DNA of 64,000 nucleotides, taken from NCBI GenBank assembly GCA_963969365.1, contig OZ017748.1, forward strand, positions 3,221,001-3,285,000, given 5' to 3'. The DNA is from Asterochloris sp. CNOR1. Lineage: Eukaryota > Chlorophyta > Trebouxiophyceae > Trebouxiales > Trebouxiaceae. Of the stretch, positions 32,656 to 44,817 are shown piece by piece (the stretch's first letter is position 1; every line of letters begins with the position of its first letter). Below the pieces are notes generated by a model. The model made no database searches, was not told the origin of the DNA, and was given only the letters and a program-made list of their open reading frames with translations. A program made the translations under genes and the position numbers.

Positions 32656-35600
32656 TTAGTGATGTGAGTTGGAGGCAAGGCCGGCCATGCAGCAAGCAAA
32701 CATCAGGATGCAGCCCCCTACCCAGCCTCTGGCGCCAAGATGTTGTTCGCTGCTGTCAAACCCGCCTGCTGCAGAAGCCAACGCCGCAAACCCAATGGAG
32801 ATGAGGGGGTCCATTGCCAGGATGATCTGGCCATGGCTGGCACTGATCCTGGCTTGTGCTTCAATCTGGGTGATTTCACCCGTGGTCCAAGGACCGACAG
32901 CAGGCCATAGTAGCACCAACCAGAGAACTACATGCCCATAACCAGGCCACACTGCAGACGCCGGTTTGCCATGTGCAAGCTGACTGAGAATGTCCGCCAC
33001 CAGCCAAAGGGCAGAGAGGATCGCCATGACAGACAATTTGGCGGTGCCCAAGTGAATGGCCTTGAAGTTTGGGGCATGCTTGCTTTGCCGGACCATCACC
33101 ATGGACCAGAGGCCTGCTGCAAGGATAATGATGAGATCGCCTAGCAGTGCTAGCTGAGCTGGGCTGTGTTCTGAGTCTACATCAGCAGCTGCCTTGGCAG
33201 GATCTGTGGTCAGCAGGATGCCGCCCAGCAGGCCGACGATTGCGCCTGCCCACATCAGCCGCGGCACCTCCTCCCCAGCCAGAGTTGAAAGGATAGGGGT
33301 GAACACGATGGACGCCCGTACAAGAAAAGCGCCACGACTGGTTGTTGTAAAGGCAAAGCTGCAGGGCATGCATGCAAATAGACATCAGCCAATGTTTGAG
33401 GACTGTGCATAGGGCCACTTGCAAGCCAGAGGCAGACATGCAAGGCATGGGGCAGAAGAACACGAGGCCAATGATGCAGCTAATTGGGGCGAGGGCATGT
33501 CAGCATGTAAGCTGGGGGACATGAGACAAAAATGGATCCAGTGGGTGGCCACCGTGACAAGTGCATGGCTCTCACGGGGCAGACAACAAGAGCTGGGCAA
33601 CAGCTGCTTGCAAAACACAAGTTAGGCCTCACAGCTCTCCCAGCTGCCAGCTCACCCAACAATCATGATGGAGTTGGCCGCAAAGGCATAGCACCCCAGC
33701 TCCAGGCCTGCCAAGCGCACGTCCTTGGTGCTACAGCTCAGGTAGCCTGCCACGGCCTGCAGGAGCTTCCACTCTTTAGTGCAAGCAGTGGTCAGTGTAC
33801 TAGGCAGGTGACCTTGGTCTGTATGCAAGAAGGGCCTGGGCAGCACTGCACTAGATGTGTGGGAGTTGGATCTTCATGGGCGGCACTGGAAAGGGAGGAG
33901 AGCATAGGACCAGGAAAGCAGCAGTGATATAGCCATTGTAGATGGCAGCTGGCAGTCAGCAGCAGTGGTCTGGTGGGCAGGATAGCATGCAGGCACACTG
34001 CGCCGAGGCGCAGGCTGCAAGGTCTTTGAAAGCTCCCAGCGGCAGTCAAGTGAAGTGTTTGGGCGAGGCAGCAGCTTTCATTGACCTGCAGGGCCTGGGC
34101 CAGCCATCCCTCAGCTGGGCAGCCCCGCCAGCGCTGAGACAATGGCTGCAAAGAGCCATCAGGCAGACTCGCAGCGGCTCCAGCTGCCACGCCGGCCGGC
34201 ACTGGCGCGCTGAGGGCTGCTGCAGCGAACAGCGGCGACAGAGGGGATTCCTGCCCCTGAGCCGCTGCGTGCAGGGAAGGGGGCAGCTCTCCAGAAGACG
34301 CCACAATGTGCCGGGTGCCTTGGTGCAGCGGGCTGTAGCCATTCTGCTGGGGCCCAGTGCTGGCTTGGGACCAGGCTGTAGGGGACAGCTCCCCTACAAG
34401 CACACCAGGGGTGAGAACGAGCTTGCGGCTGCCCCCAACGCAGATGATGGGTATTCTGCAGGGGTACAGTGCTGGCTGGCAACCAGCAGGAGCCAGCTTC
34501 CCTGCAGACGCGGTGAGGTTACCGTTGGTGCCCGCACGGTTGAGGATGCCTTGGCGCCTGCCCCATCCTGGTCACAAGCCCGCACATCAGTGCAATTCCC
34601 ACTTGTATACCACTTGGATCAAGTAACCATGCACAATGCAAGTTTCTGCCACGATATGCAGCAAGACTGCGTCCTGACTGGGCTGCAGCACATGAACCAG
34701 CCAAACTCCCAGTGCCTGGCCTCCCATTGGCTGAGATTGCGACCTCTGCCAGCTCATCTGTGGACACATTCCCACTGCACCTCACAGACTGCGCCTGGGC
34801 TAGGCAGCCTCACCTGAATGAGCTAACTTGTCAGTGCTGGTTCGCTCAGCGGTCTCCAGCTTGATCAGGCGGAACTGGTACCTCTGCTGGTCACCAGACT
34901 CCAGCCCATCCTCTGGAGGCAAGGGCTGTTGTGCATGCTGGGTCAGCTGCAGCATCTCCGAGTCTGCATCCTGTGGTGTGCGGCGCCTACGGAGCATTGT
35001 GATGAGGCGCAGCCCCTGGCTGGAAGGCAGGAAGGGTGCAGTGAGAGGAGCAGCAACCAAGCTTTGATGGGGCCAAGCCTCTGGCTGGGTGGCAGAAAAA
35101 ACTGCTGTGGGTAAAGCAGCAACCAAGCTGTGAGGAGGCCACAGCCCCTGGCTGGGATGCAAATAAAAGTGTGCAGAGTGAAGCAGCACCAAGCTGTAAG
35201 GCCTCAGTCTGGCTGGGAGGCAGGCATGGGGCACGTCTCAAATGCCTGGATTTCGCGGTAGTGACATTGGTGCCAGCGTTGCAGCACAGGCGGGGCAAAG
35301 TGCACCTGCCCAACAGCACCATGCAGCACACGCGCAGCAGTGCGTTCTCCCAGACAGCAGCTACTCTAGATGGACCTGAAGTGCAGTGCCTGACAGCCTT
35401 TGCATGGGCTGTACCACAGCAGGAGTAGGTATCGCAGGCGCACCTGAGTGCCAGCAGAATAAAGGCTGCCAGCACTGTTTGTGCAGCGGCCAGCACGGCT
35501 GAGGAGGGGGGCCCAGGTGAGAGGTAGAGGAAGCGCAGGGCCAAGGGGTTTGAACCCCAGATGAGTGCCGTGACAACCATGAGCACCTGCCCTTCAATTT

Positions 35601-35724
35601 TCCGCCGGCGTGCTCTGTGAGGCTGCTGCGCTGCGCCCAGGTTGCTGCTGCTGCCCTGGCTGAGCTGTGAGGCTGGGTAAGGAATGCAGGCCTGCCCATC
35701 GGCAGGCAGCTCGCCTGCTGCCAT
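32656..35724 (-). CDS. Drug/metabolite transporter (EamA/DMT family) with long hydrophilic insertion
   Basis: Membrane transporter of small metabolites, substrate unknown. Exons 35724-35444, 34986-34814, 34393-34086, 33771-33656 and 33358-32656 sum to 1581 nt, or 526 residues. The N-terminal tail (about 45 residues, ending RARRRKIEGQ) precedes helix 1 (VLMVVTALIWGSNPLALRFL) and helix 2. Then comes an unusual polar stretch of roughly 160 residues, rich in Gln, Ser, Pro and Ala. The EamA core resumes with AGLELGCYAFAANSIMIVG, TTTSRGAFLVRASIVFTPIL, WAGAIVGLLGGILL, DLIIILAAGLWSMV, IILAMDPLISIGFAALA and GWVGGCILMFACCMAGL. SRGAFL followed by FTP is the family hallmark. The insertion sits exactly where two exons and a repeat-filled intron lie. 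The gene is convergent with the SDR and divergent from L-galactose dehydrogenase. Confidence 0.82.
35010..35235. repeat. Imperfect tandem repeat, about 65-base unit, 3.4 copies
   Basis: Copies start at about 35012, 35078, 35143 and 35205. Each has a CTCTGGCTGGG/CCCCTGGCTGG head and an AGCAGCAACCAAGCT(T/G)T-type tail. The last is partial. The array lies in the first intron of the DMT transporter, directly before an exon edge. Confidence 0.7.
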
Positions 35725-36080
35725 GACTGAGCGGGGAGGCTGATCACATCTAGCATGCAAGCGGGCTCTGTACAAGTGTTGCTGCAGGACCTACATGATG
35801 CATCAAAGCCTGCAGGAGAAGGTCTCAGCATCAGTACATCAGAGCCACAGCAAGCTCTTATTGCTGCTCAGCATCATGCTGGCCAGTCACATATACCCAG
35901 CATTGAAGGAACATGTTCAGCTCACCCCTGTGGCCTGAAAGCTCTAGATGGACGCCTGCCCAGACAACTTTCAGGCTGGACAGTGAGAGGGTTGGGCAAG
36001 GGTTTATTGCGTGGCAGCAAAAATCAGGCGGCAGGTGCGGCCACTTCAGCCACGCACCGGCTGCTCACCTAGATCTATAC
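35725..36080. promoter_or_regulatory. Divergent intergenic region, transporter / L-galactose dehydrogenase
   Basis: 356 bases between two divergent start codons. The frames here do not resemble known proteins. No core promoter motif is evident, so the assignment rests on orientation. Confidence 0.35.
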
Positions 36081-38327
36081 ATGACAGGAGAGCAGCTTTC
36101 CAACGGTCAAATGGCGGATCAGCGACTGCCCCGGCATGCATTTGGCAGCACTGGGGTGCAGTGCTCAGTGGTTGGCCTGGGATGCAGCCCCTTTGGCCAT
36201 GCATATGGGGTGAGTGGACTGCAGATGCCAACCACTGCTTCCAAACCACCTGCAATGTTGCTGGCCCGCATCTCAGCAGGTGCCGCCTTGCCCTGCAGAG
36301 CCCAAATGAGGATCAAGCAATTGCAGCTGTGCATCTAGCTGTCAAAAAGTATGGCCTCAACTTCTTTGATGTGGCCCCATTCTATGCCGGTGGCGATGCT
36401 GAGCGGGTGAGAATCTCACATCCACGTGCTGCATAGCTGCCACCTGGCAGCACCTGGGCTGCTTGGCAGCTCCATGCGGTGTGTCTTGTTCAGCTCCTGC
36501 CATTCCTGGCAGGCCTTGCCCAGAGGTCCACTGACAGCCCGTTGCTTGTGTGCTGCAGCTGCTGGGGCGGGCGCTCAAGGGGCTGCCCCGGGAGGACCTG
36601 ATTGTGTGCACCAAGGTGGGCAAGTATGTGCCCGGGGAGCCAGAGGACTTCAGCGCAGACAGGTGAGTGCCCCCCACCATCTGCAGCACCTGTGACACTG
36701 CAATCCCTTTGACATGTCATGAGGCTTGCATCGTCAACATGTGCACCCATGTGCGCACCCACACCAGCTCCCCCAGATCTGAAGTACTGTCTTGAGACTG
36801 TAATGGCAAGCACAAAATCGACATGGCAATTCCGAGCGCTGCTCAAAGCTCTACAGGCTCACATTGATGATGCTGTGCATGCAGGATTACGCGCAGTGTG
36901 CACGAATCCCTGGAACGCCTGCAGCTCAAGTACATTGACGTGATTCATTGCCACGACATCGAGTCAGCAAAGGACATGAAGCAGGTGGGGCAGCCAAGCT
37001 GAAAGGGCGGCATGTATGGGAATGTCAGCAAGCTGCGTGTCGTGCAGCAGCACATAATCAGCTGAACGCATGTAAGCATGCAGTTGCTGTTCTGCAGTGA
37101 GCAGCTGGCTGCTCAGTGCTGCCTTGCACTGCAGATTGTGACTGAGACAATCCCAGCCCTTCAGAAGCTAAGGGACCAGGGCCTTGTCAAGTTCATCGGC
37201 ATCACTGGCCTGCCCCTGGACATCTACACATACGTGCTTGACAGGTGAGCAGCTTGTGAGCAGCATTTGCGACGGGCACTGGAGCACAGAACACCACCAA
37301 TGTGGTGCCAACCTCAAGTACAACACGAGCCGTGCTTTGTACTGCACAGTCAAGCTTGTAAAGAGCTACCCTGAAGTGCCTGGAGCGATATCTGTCACTG
37401 GCATCATCCAGCTGAGCACAACAGCGATGCTTTGCATGCCCTTTCAGGGTTCCAGTGGGCTCCGTTGACTGCATCCTGTCCTACTGCCACCACAACCTGA
37501 GTGACAAGACCCTCCTGGGTCTGATGCCCTACCTGAAAGAGAAGAAGGTTGCTGTCATCAGCGCTTCCTTCTCATCCATGGGACTGCTGCGGAAGGAGGT
37601 GAGCGATTGATGTCTAGGTGTGGGCCTTAGCGTGCCTTCTTGCCCATAGGCCAGTGTGGTCAGCTGCCCCGAGGGAGTGGCTGCCTCGCACCTGCCATCA
37701 GTAGCTCCCTCAAGCAGTTGTACATCACGGCAGCTGTGCCACCTAGCTGTCAGACAGTCCCGATGTGACAGTCCTGGCTTGCCCTGTTGTCTTCCAGTAC
37801 ATGTGCCAGAGAACTGCTCGTGGCTGCAGGGACCCCCATCCTGGCATCCAGCTCCCAAGGAGATGCAGGAGGCTGCAAAGAAGGCAGCTGACCACTGCAC
37901 ACAGCGTGGCACAGATCTGGCAAAACTGGCAATCAAGGAATTTGTGAGGTGAGCTTCCTGCTCGGACTGCAGCTGTTTTCCACTGGAAGGATCCCTGGCT
38001 CTCTGGAGCGTTGCTCAGCTTGAGGAAGCTCTCCTTGCTAGGCTGAAGGCCCATGCAAGCATGTTCTGGCCTGCCGCTTGCCTTGTTGGAACCATCAGCT
38101 GCAATGTTCTGTCCTGCAGGAACCCTGACATTGCTGTGAATCTGATGGGGATGGTGACGCCAGAGGAGGTCGAGACTGATGTTGGGATCTCGCTGGAGGC
38201 TTTGGGATTGAAGCCAACCAAAGAGACAGCGTTGGAGGAGGCTGTTCTCAAAGATGTGCAGGGCATCCTGAAGCCTGTCATGAACATCACATGGAAGACA
38301 GGACGGCAGGACAACAGAACACCTTGA
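36081..38327 (+). CDS. L-galactose dehydrogenase (aldo/keto reductase), ascorbate synthesis
   Basis: Oxidises L-galactose to L-galactono-1,4-lactone with NAD, the penultimate step of the plant (Smirnoff-Wheeler) vitamin C pathway in the cytosol. Eight exons (36081-36209, 36299-36406, 36559-36662, 36885-36984, 37135-37244, 37448-37598, 37830-37948, 38120-38327) sum to 1029 nt, or 342 residues; the plant enzyme is about 320. Family blocks: VVGLGCSPFGHAYG, GLNFFDVAPFY (Asp67, Tyr72), LIVCTKVGKY (Lys98), SLERLQLKYIDVIHCHDIE (His135-His137), TIPALQKLRDQGLVKFIGIT, GLPLDIYTYVLDRVP, GPPSWHPAPKEM and ILKPVMNITW. The AKR tetrad Asp-Tyr-Lys-His is intact. Exon 7 is placed at 37830 because GPPSWHPA continues the family sequence in frame. 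The N-terminus is about ten residues longer than plant enzymes, and a second in-frame Met (MADQRLP) is a possible start. Confidence 0.93.
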
Positions 38328-38492
38328 TCTGAGCCTTAGTCTGAGCCTCTTCAATGAATCTGCAGCTGTGTCCGTGAATTCATCGCCAGCAGCAACAATA
38401 AACTCAATCAAGATTCGAGACCTAATGTTGCACACTTTCTTGCCAGCCAAGCTGGGGATCCATGGCGACCTGACTGAGGAAGCGGGGTACGC

Positions 38493-41400
38493 ATGAACGT
38501 GCTGGATCATGCCCGAGTGCACTCCAGCAACTCAGCCAGCACAAGTGGCAGATGTGAATCAGATCACAATCTGTTGGGCTGCAGCAAGGGCAAGAGGTGC
38601 CTGCTCATATCCCCACGTCATAGGAGGAGGCAACAGGGCACTAGCAAGCTTAGAAAGGGGGGAGCACATGGCACTTCGGTGCCTGTTTCAGCCATTGCAG
38701 GCCCCACAGCATGGGATGGCAGGTATGCTCCTGTGACCGCTTGATGTTGCCCAGAAGGCTGAGCACCATTCATCAGGCAAAGTTGCCACTGCAGGGAGGC
38801 AAGCATGCAGCAGGTACCATCACTGGCAGAGGTCTCAGATAGACAGGGCCCACTGGATGGAGCTTACCTGAGGGACCTCCTTTGGCAGCAAAGACGCCAC
38901 TGCGTCATTGCAGGTACGCGACACCTCAGCTTGAGCGCCACGTTTGCTCACGGGAGTGTATCACTCATTGCATGCACAGAGAAGCAGGACATCTCCCATG
39001 CCAAACCCTATTGCCAGCCTCCAGTGCAGCAGCAGCACATGTATCCCTCCAACTCTGCTGACACTGCTATTCGCCTGTAGGCTTTGCCCTGGTGGTATGC
39101 ACCAGCTGCAACCTGGCCTCCCCAGTTGTGACTGGCATCCTATTTGAGATCCTTGTGGGCAAGCAACCCATGTCACAGTAAGCGTCACGCAGTGCACCGG
39201 CTTTTGCTGACCTGTGGCCTTTTGAGACCATGTGCCTGGCTGCTCCACGGTGCTTGCCTGACAGCATGCTGGTGTTGACAATTGTCAAGCAGGTTGATGC
39301 AGATTCGCATGCCAATACTCTCATCGTCCCCCCGCACCTGCAGGTACCCCAAGTGGCTGGCGCTGTTTGCCGCTATGTACACCCTGGAACCCCTGCTCAC
39401 ACGGGTTTACATCAAGAACGCATGCGCAGCAGGAGAGAAGGTGCGGCAGCCTGGCTGCTGAGTGCACTGCCAACCCAGTGTCTGGCTCCCACCCGCAGCT
39501 GCTGCTGCCAGCACCATGTTTGCCCCTGCACAACACGCATGCAAACCCTGAGAGCCTGGCTGCAGCTTGCTCAACCCCGGGCATGCCTTGCTCTGCTCTG
39601 GCTCAGTTGCACCTTGCACCTCACCAGTGGCCCTGGTGGCCACGCCCTGCATCCTTGTGTGTATAAGTACCCCTGCTACTCTGCAGGGCCTTGCAGCACC
39701 TTTTTGGCCCTTTGAATGAACTTCACTGCTTCTCGTTGTGCCCTGCAGTGCCTTGCAGCACTGCGACTAGAGCTTTTCAGAACCCTTCTTCTCCAGAAGA
39801 TCGAGTTTTTTGACCGCCACTCCACCTCAGACCTGACCTCCCTGCTCTCAGTGGAGCTAGATACGCTCCGCAATTTTGTATTCAGCAATGTTTCACGTGA
39901 CCGAGGGCCCCGGGCAGTCCTGGAGTGTATAGGGGCTGGTGAGGCTTCATAGGCAGCGCGTTGCCTGCTGCCTGGTGGCACAAGCCAGATTCTCATTCCG
40001 CAGCATTGCATTGTGGGGCTACAGCGCAGCCTTATGCCATTGACATGACATCTTGCCTCTCAGGGTGATGGAGGTGCATATCACCCAGAGCAATGGCATG
40101 TTGAACCAGTGACTACGTCTGGCATACCCTTGGCAGTGATGGCAGCTCATGCATGAAGCACTGCCCTGTAGTGTCTGTATATTTGCCAGCGTTGCCAGGC
40201 TGCAGTTCTGGTGCTGTTTGCGCTCTCGTGGCGCCTGGGCCCAGTGCTGGCGATGGTCATTATCGCAACAGGGTGCACAGCAGCCCTGTACAAGCAGCAG
40301 ACCAAGGCAGTGGAGAAAGCTGCCAGCACAGCGCTGTCGAGGATGGTGGGTATTGCCAGCCAGGCCTTCAGCTCCATCAGGACTGTCAGGTGGGGCAAAT
40401 TGCACGTCTCTTGCGTGCTGGACTACTAACGTACTTTTTGCACCAACTACCATCGTACTTTCTGGACCCTGGGGCTTTGAGCAGGGTGCCAGCACAGTGG
40501 CTGCGTCCTGCATGGTGCCAATTGTACAGGCACATGCCAGCGACTTCAGAGTTGTAAAGAGCCCTCCTGTGCTTTTGAGACAAGCTGCTGAGCTGTTGCA
40601 ATTGCCGTCCGCACAAAACAGTGTGCAGCAGGACACATGTCACTGTTTTTGTGGTGTTTGTGCAGGTCCTTTGCTGGGGAGGCCCTGGAGAGGGAGCGCT
40701 TTGCCTCGCATGTCAGCGAGTCTTATCAGGCTGGCATGTCTTTTGCGGGTGCCAAAGCCAATCTGGAAAGCCTCAACAGGCACGCTGCACAGCCTCGATG
40801 CGCCATGCATTGCTGCACCATGTGCCCACCTGCTGGCTGTGCCCCAGATCACTGTCGGCTTGAGCACCCCGCCAACAATCACTCTGCAGTTTACTTCACT
40901 GGACAGGCCAGAAGCTCTGCCCATGCCGCATTCCTGCCGGTGCACATCGTCTCACAAAGGAGGCGTCAGGCGGCACTGGGCAGTTGGCACCTCGGCATGC
41001 TGGCACTGTGTGCGCTGGGGGCAGTTTGCCCGCATGGCTGCTGCTCTCTGGCTGATCCAACAAGCCGTGGCTGTGGTCCCTGCAGGGGCGCAGTGCACCT
41101 CAGCCTCCTGGCACTGTATGCACTGGGGGGCTTCCTTGTCAGCCAGGGGCTGATGCCGATCCGGATCCTCCTGTCAGCCATCGGCTTCACCTTCAGCTTG
41201 GTCTTCGCCACCCAGGGCCTGGTGCAGACGCTGTCCGATGTGCGGCGGGTCAGTGGCTCTCTGGACAGGTGGGGGTTGGCTTTTGAAGACTCATGCTTGC
41301 CCAAGTCTCCCGTCTGCCCTCAAGCTGACGCAAGCTCAACAAGGTGGGATCCTGCCACGGCGAAACCACCTCCTCACCAGACTGCTGCCTCAGCCTCAGC

Positions 41401-44400
41401 ACGGCCGCGGCCTGCAGTCTCCCTGGAATGAGCAGTGAAGCAAGTCCCAGGATCGCCTGCGCGTCAGCAGCTTGGGCTCCTGGCCCCCTGCCGGCCGGCC
41501 TGTTCAGAGGCTATGCACAGGATCAGCTGCACCTGACTCTGCAACATACAGACACCTTCTGTCTGAAGCGTGGCCAAACCCCTCCCTGGCGGGGGCGCTG
41601 CCCGTCAGCCCTAGCAGCCCTACCATACAGCAGCACAATGGTCTGCAGCTGCAGCCACCCTCCCGGTGGCTGCCATGCAGGATCCAGGACCTGCTGTCTG
41701 AGGCGCAGCCAGACCCCTCCATGGCGGGGGCGCTGCCCCCCGGCGCTTGGTGGAGGGCGAGTGGAACAGGCGCCAGCACGGTTGACGCTGTCTCCACCAA
41801 TGGCAGCGCCCCGGGTGTGCAGCCCTACGGGCCAGATGCAGGAGGTGCAGCTGTGGTGGCCGCCAGGCGGTCAGCACTGGAGCTGAGGGAGGTGCACTTT
41901 GCCTACCCCTTGCGGCCAGGCAGCTTTGGTGAGAGTTGCTGCGGCTTGGACCCTGCACTGGGACATCTTGGGTATGCTCTGGTTCCATGCAGGACCTGGG
42001 TGAGAGCTGCGGGGGTGGCCCATTGCCCACCCCTGTGGCCAGGCAGCCGAGGTGAGAGTGGGAGCAGCTCGTCAACAGAAATAGGCATCTCGAGGGCACC
42101 TATGGCATATGCTATGTGTGGCAGGCGCCATGGCCTGCCCCTTGCGGCTGAGTGTGCCTGCCTGTACTGTGTGCTAGCTGTCCCGTCTGAAGACCATCAG
42201 TGGAAGTATAGCTGCTTGAGATGCTGCTGTTCAAAGTGGCCTGTGCCTTGCTGCACTGCCACCTAGGGGTTTGTGGCAGCGCCTTCAGCCTGCCCATCAT
42301 GCAGCACTGGCGCTGTGCATGAGGCGTCCCCTGCATTCACAGTGCGCTGTGCCCTGCAGTACTCCGAGGCCTGGATTTAATCCTGCCCCGAGGGTCGGTC
42401 ACAGCCATTGTGGGGCGCAGCGGGGCGGGCAAGAGCACTGTTGCAGCGCTTCTCTCGCGCTTCTACGACCCTACCTCAGGTGTGCTGCAACCTGCCTACC
42501 ATTGCTGGGCTGAGTCCAAACGTCAGCTGCTAACAAGCCCTGTGGACCTTCCATTTGAGCTGATTCAGCTCTGCAGGCACAATGCTGAGGTCAGAGAGTC
42601 ATGCCTTGTGCAGGGTCCATATACCTTGGGGGCCAGCCAGCCACCGACTTCACTCGGGGGGAGTGGTCGAGGGCTGTGGCTCTGGTGTCACAGGAGCCTG
42701 TGTTGTTTGCTGGTGAGGGACCAGTGCCATCGCGGCGCCACCATGCGTGCTGCTCCACCTGAGAGGACCCCCTGCACCACTCAGCAGCATTCTTGTGCGC
42801 TGTGTTGGGCAAAGCTGGGCGCCTCCAGCCCCTGCTCGTGCAGACCTGCACGGTCAGACTGCCAGCGTGGACCAGCACTGCACGCCTGTCTCGTGATGGC
42901 ACCCTGACAGCCAGTCTGGCATTGCGCAGCTTGTCGCGCGGGGGCACAGCTTGCCAGTGTGCAGCTGCGCTGTGTGCCTGTCAGCTGCCAATCTACCTGG
43001 CAGCCGGCAGCACTTACCTGCATTACAGCCGTGCCTGCCACTGACACCCTGCCACTGATGCCCTGCCACTCAGTAGCATCTCTTGCGCTACCTACCCAGT
43101 GGAGCAACGAATAGCATTTCTCAGATCCTTATTTTTCATATGTATTCATGTTGATGTTGATATTGATGTTGAACTATGACCAGATGAGATGGGCAGGGGT
43201 TGCACTTTGCATGTTGGTAATTTACTGGCACCCCCAGCAGTTTAGCAGTTCACTCCTGCAATTTGTTGCAACATCCTGGCAGCTGAAGGCAGCTCTGTTC
43301 GCGGTGCAGGCACCATCGCAGACAACATTGCATATGGGCGCTATGGGCGCTGCACCCATGATGAAGTTGAGGCAGCAGCCAGGGCTGCCAACGCCCACGA
43401 CTTCATCATGGAGCTGCCTCAGGGCTACAGCACCACTGTGGGTGATCGGGGCACCCTGCTGTCTGGGGGCCAGCGCCAACGCGTCGCCATCGCCCGCGCC
43501 CTGCTCAAGGTGGGTGCCTCTGCAGCATCTGCCTGGTGTGGCACCTGAGACTCCTTTGCACCTCGTCCCTTCTGTTGGGTTGTGGGGTGGGTCTTTGTCA
43601 AGGTTTTGCACACAGCACACCAGTACTCGCTGCTCTAAGGGGCCATTGCCAGCACGTGGCCCTTGCTGATGCTCTGCTTGAGGTGCCTGAACCCTCACCT
43701 GAGCTTTGCTTGCGGCAGGTGCTGGTGCAAGCAAGGGCTTCATTGCTTGAACCAGGGTATTGGTGTCCAGATTGCTCCATGCTGTCTACACATATGCAGT
43801 GCCTGTGCAGGTGAAAGATTGATCGTGTTGGAAGCTTCCTGCCATGGGGCCAGCATGCTGCAAACTTTAGCGAGCTGCGTCCTGCCTGCCTGTGCAGGAC
43901 TCTCCAATCATCATAATGGATGAGGCCACATCTGCACTGGATGTGAAGAGCGAGCGGCTGGTGCAGCAAGCAGTAGAAAACCTGGTGGCAGGGCGCACAG
44001 TGCTGGTCATCGCACACAGGCTCAGCACGGTGCAGGTGCGGGTTGCTGACTGCATCAAGTGCATTCGCTGCGCAGCCGATGAACAGGCTCAACAGTCAAG
44101 CTCATCCTCAGCCAGGAGGCACAACACTGGTCATTGCGCACAGACTGAGGTGCAGCTAGCCAACTGCATCAAGTGTAGTCCGTTTGCAGGCGCTGAAAGA
44201 TGGCGTGTCTGGAAGGCATGGCTAGGCTGAATCGCACTTCACAAGCCAAGCATGTTGACTTTCACGCTAACCTGTGCTGTGATGCAGGCTGCTGAGCAGA
44301 TTGTGGTCCTGGAGCAGGGCCGAGTCAAGGTGATGGGTACAGGCTTGTCGGCTTTGCATGCTTGGGACGTGCTTTATTGCAAGGGCTTGACGGTGTCCTG

Positions 44401-44505
44401 GCTGGCCTACAGGAAGTCGGCAACCACCAAGAGCTCGTGCGCAGGAATGGTGTGTATGCAGACCTTGTGTCCTCCCAGTCCCTGTCTCTCACCGCCAGTG
44501 TCTGA
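38493..44505 (+). CDS. Plastid-type ABCB half-transporter (ABCB28/NAP8-like)
   Basis: Half-size ABC exporter that would dimerise, probably in the chloroplast envelope. Fifteen exons sum to 2154 nt, or 717 residues, with 38493-38722 first and 44413-44505 last. The first exon ([17 protein letters not shown], then basic [14 protein letters not shown]) has the composition of a transit peptide. The membrane domain carries [77 protein letters not shown] and [19 protein letters not shown], a pattern I associate with plant ABCB28. In the nucleotide-binding domain: Walker [10 protein letters not shown] at 506-514, Q-loop [11 protein letters not shown], signature [15 protein letters not shown] from 611, Walker [13 protein letters not shown] from 631 and H-loop IAHRLSTV. 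The ATPase should be active. Intron 40780-41085 has a GC donor, forced by the reading frame. The substrate is unknown. Confidence 0.9.
41560..42060 (+). repeat. Exon-edge copies flanking the ABCB linker exon
   Basis: CTGTCTGAAGCGTGGCCAAA followed by CCCCTCCCTGGCGGGGGCGC (from 41562) matches, in the next exon, CTGTCTGAGGCGCAGCCAGA followed by CCCCTCCATGGCGGGGGCGC (from 41694). At the other end the donor TTGCGGCCAGGCAGCTTTGG plus TGAGAG (41911) recurs at 42033 as CTGTGGCCAGGCAGCCGAGG plus TGAGAG. Confidence 0.7.
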
Positions 44506-44606
44506 TGGTATATTCATTTGCTCATCGACCTTTCATGTCACAGAGCACGAGAGCCTGTGTAACCCCGAAGCCTGTGTCTCTGCTCATGCTGGCACTATGG
44601 CGTCTG

Positions 44607-44611
44607 TGTAA
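44607..44611 (+). terminator. TGTAA polyadenylation signal of the ABCB gene
   Basis: TGTAA lies about 100 bases after the ABCB stop, at the position expected for a green-algal poly(A) signal. Confidence 0.45.
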
Positions 44612-44658
44612 ATGACTGCAGAAGCTAGGGTTCGCAAGAAAGGCATCAGAGATGAACC

Positions 44659-44663
44659 TTACA
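44659..44663 (-). terminator. TGTAA polyadenylation signal of the TENA gene
   Basis: Plus-strand TTACA is TGTAA on the minus strand. It lies about 155 bases past the TENA stop. With the signal at 44607 it implies nearly abutting convergent transcripts. Confidence 0.4.
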
Positions 44664-44817
44664 GGTCTGAGCATGATATGGGGCAGCAATCAATTGATTG
44701 CATAGGGTGTGCGCCTTGGTGTGGGGGCCTCTGCAGCTATCGATTGGTGCCTAGGCGTTCTGCACAGGGATGACGGTGTCCATTCGTCTGGGAGGCATTG
44801 ACTAGCCAGTCTCAGCC

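Noticed and set aside
35010-35235. Reading the 65-base tandem repeat as a CRISPR array
   Set aside because: Units are long, imperfect, contiguous and without spacers, and lie in an intron of a eukaryotic gene.
37656-37829. Extending L-galactose dehydrogenase exon 7 upstream to about 37798
   Set aside because: That acceptor is out of phase and adds residues absent from the family. The acceptor before GPPSWHPA at 37830 restores both frame and alignment.
40149-41153. 334-codon continuous open frame
   Set aside because: It runs across several ABCB exons in the wrong frame. Its product is Cys/His/Trp-rich with no domain, whereas the spliced frame gives a full ABC transporter.
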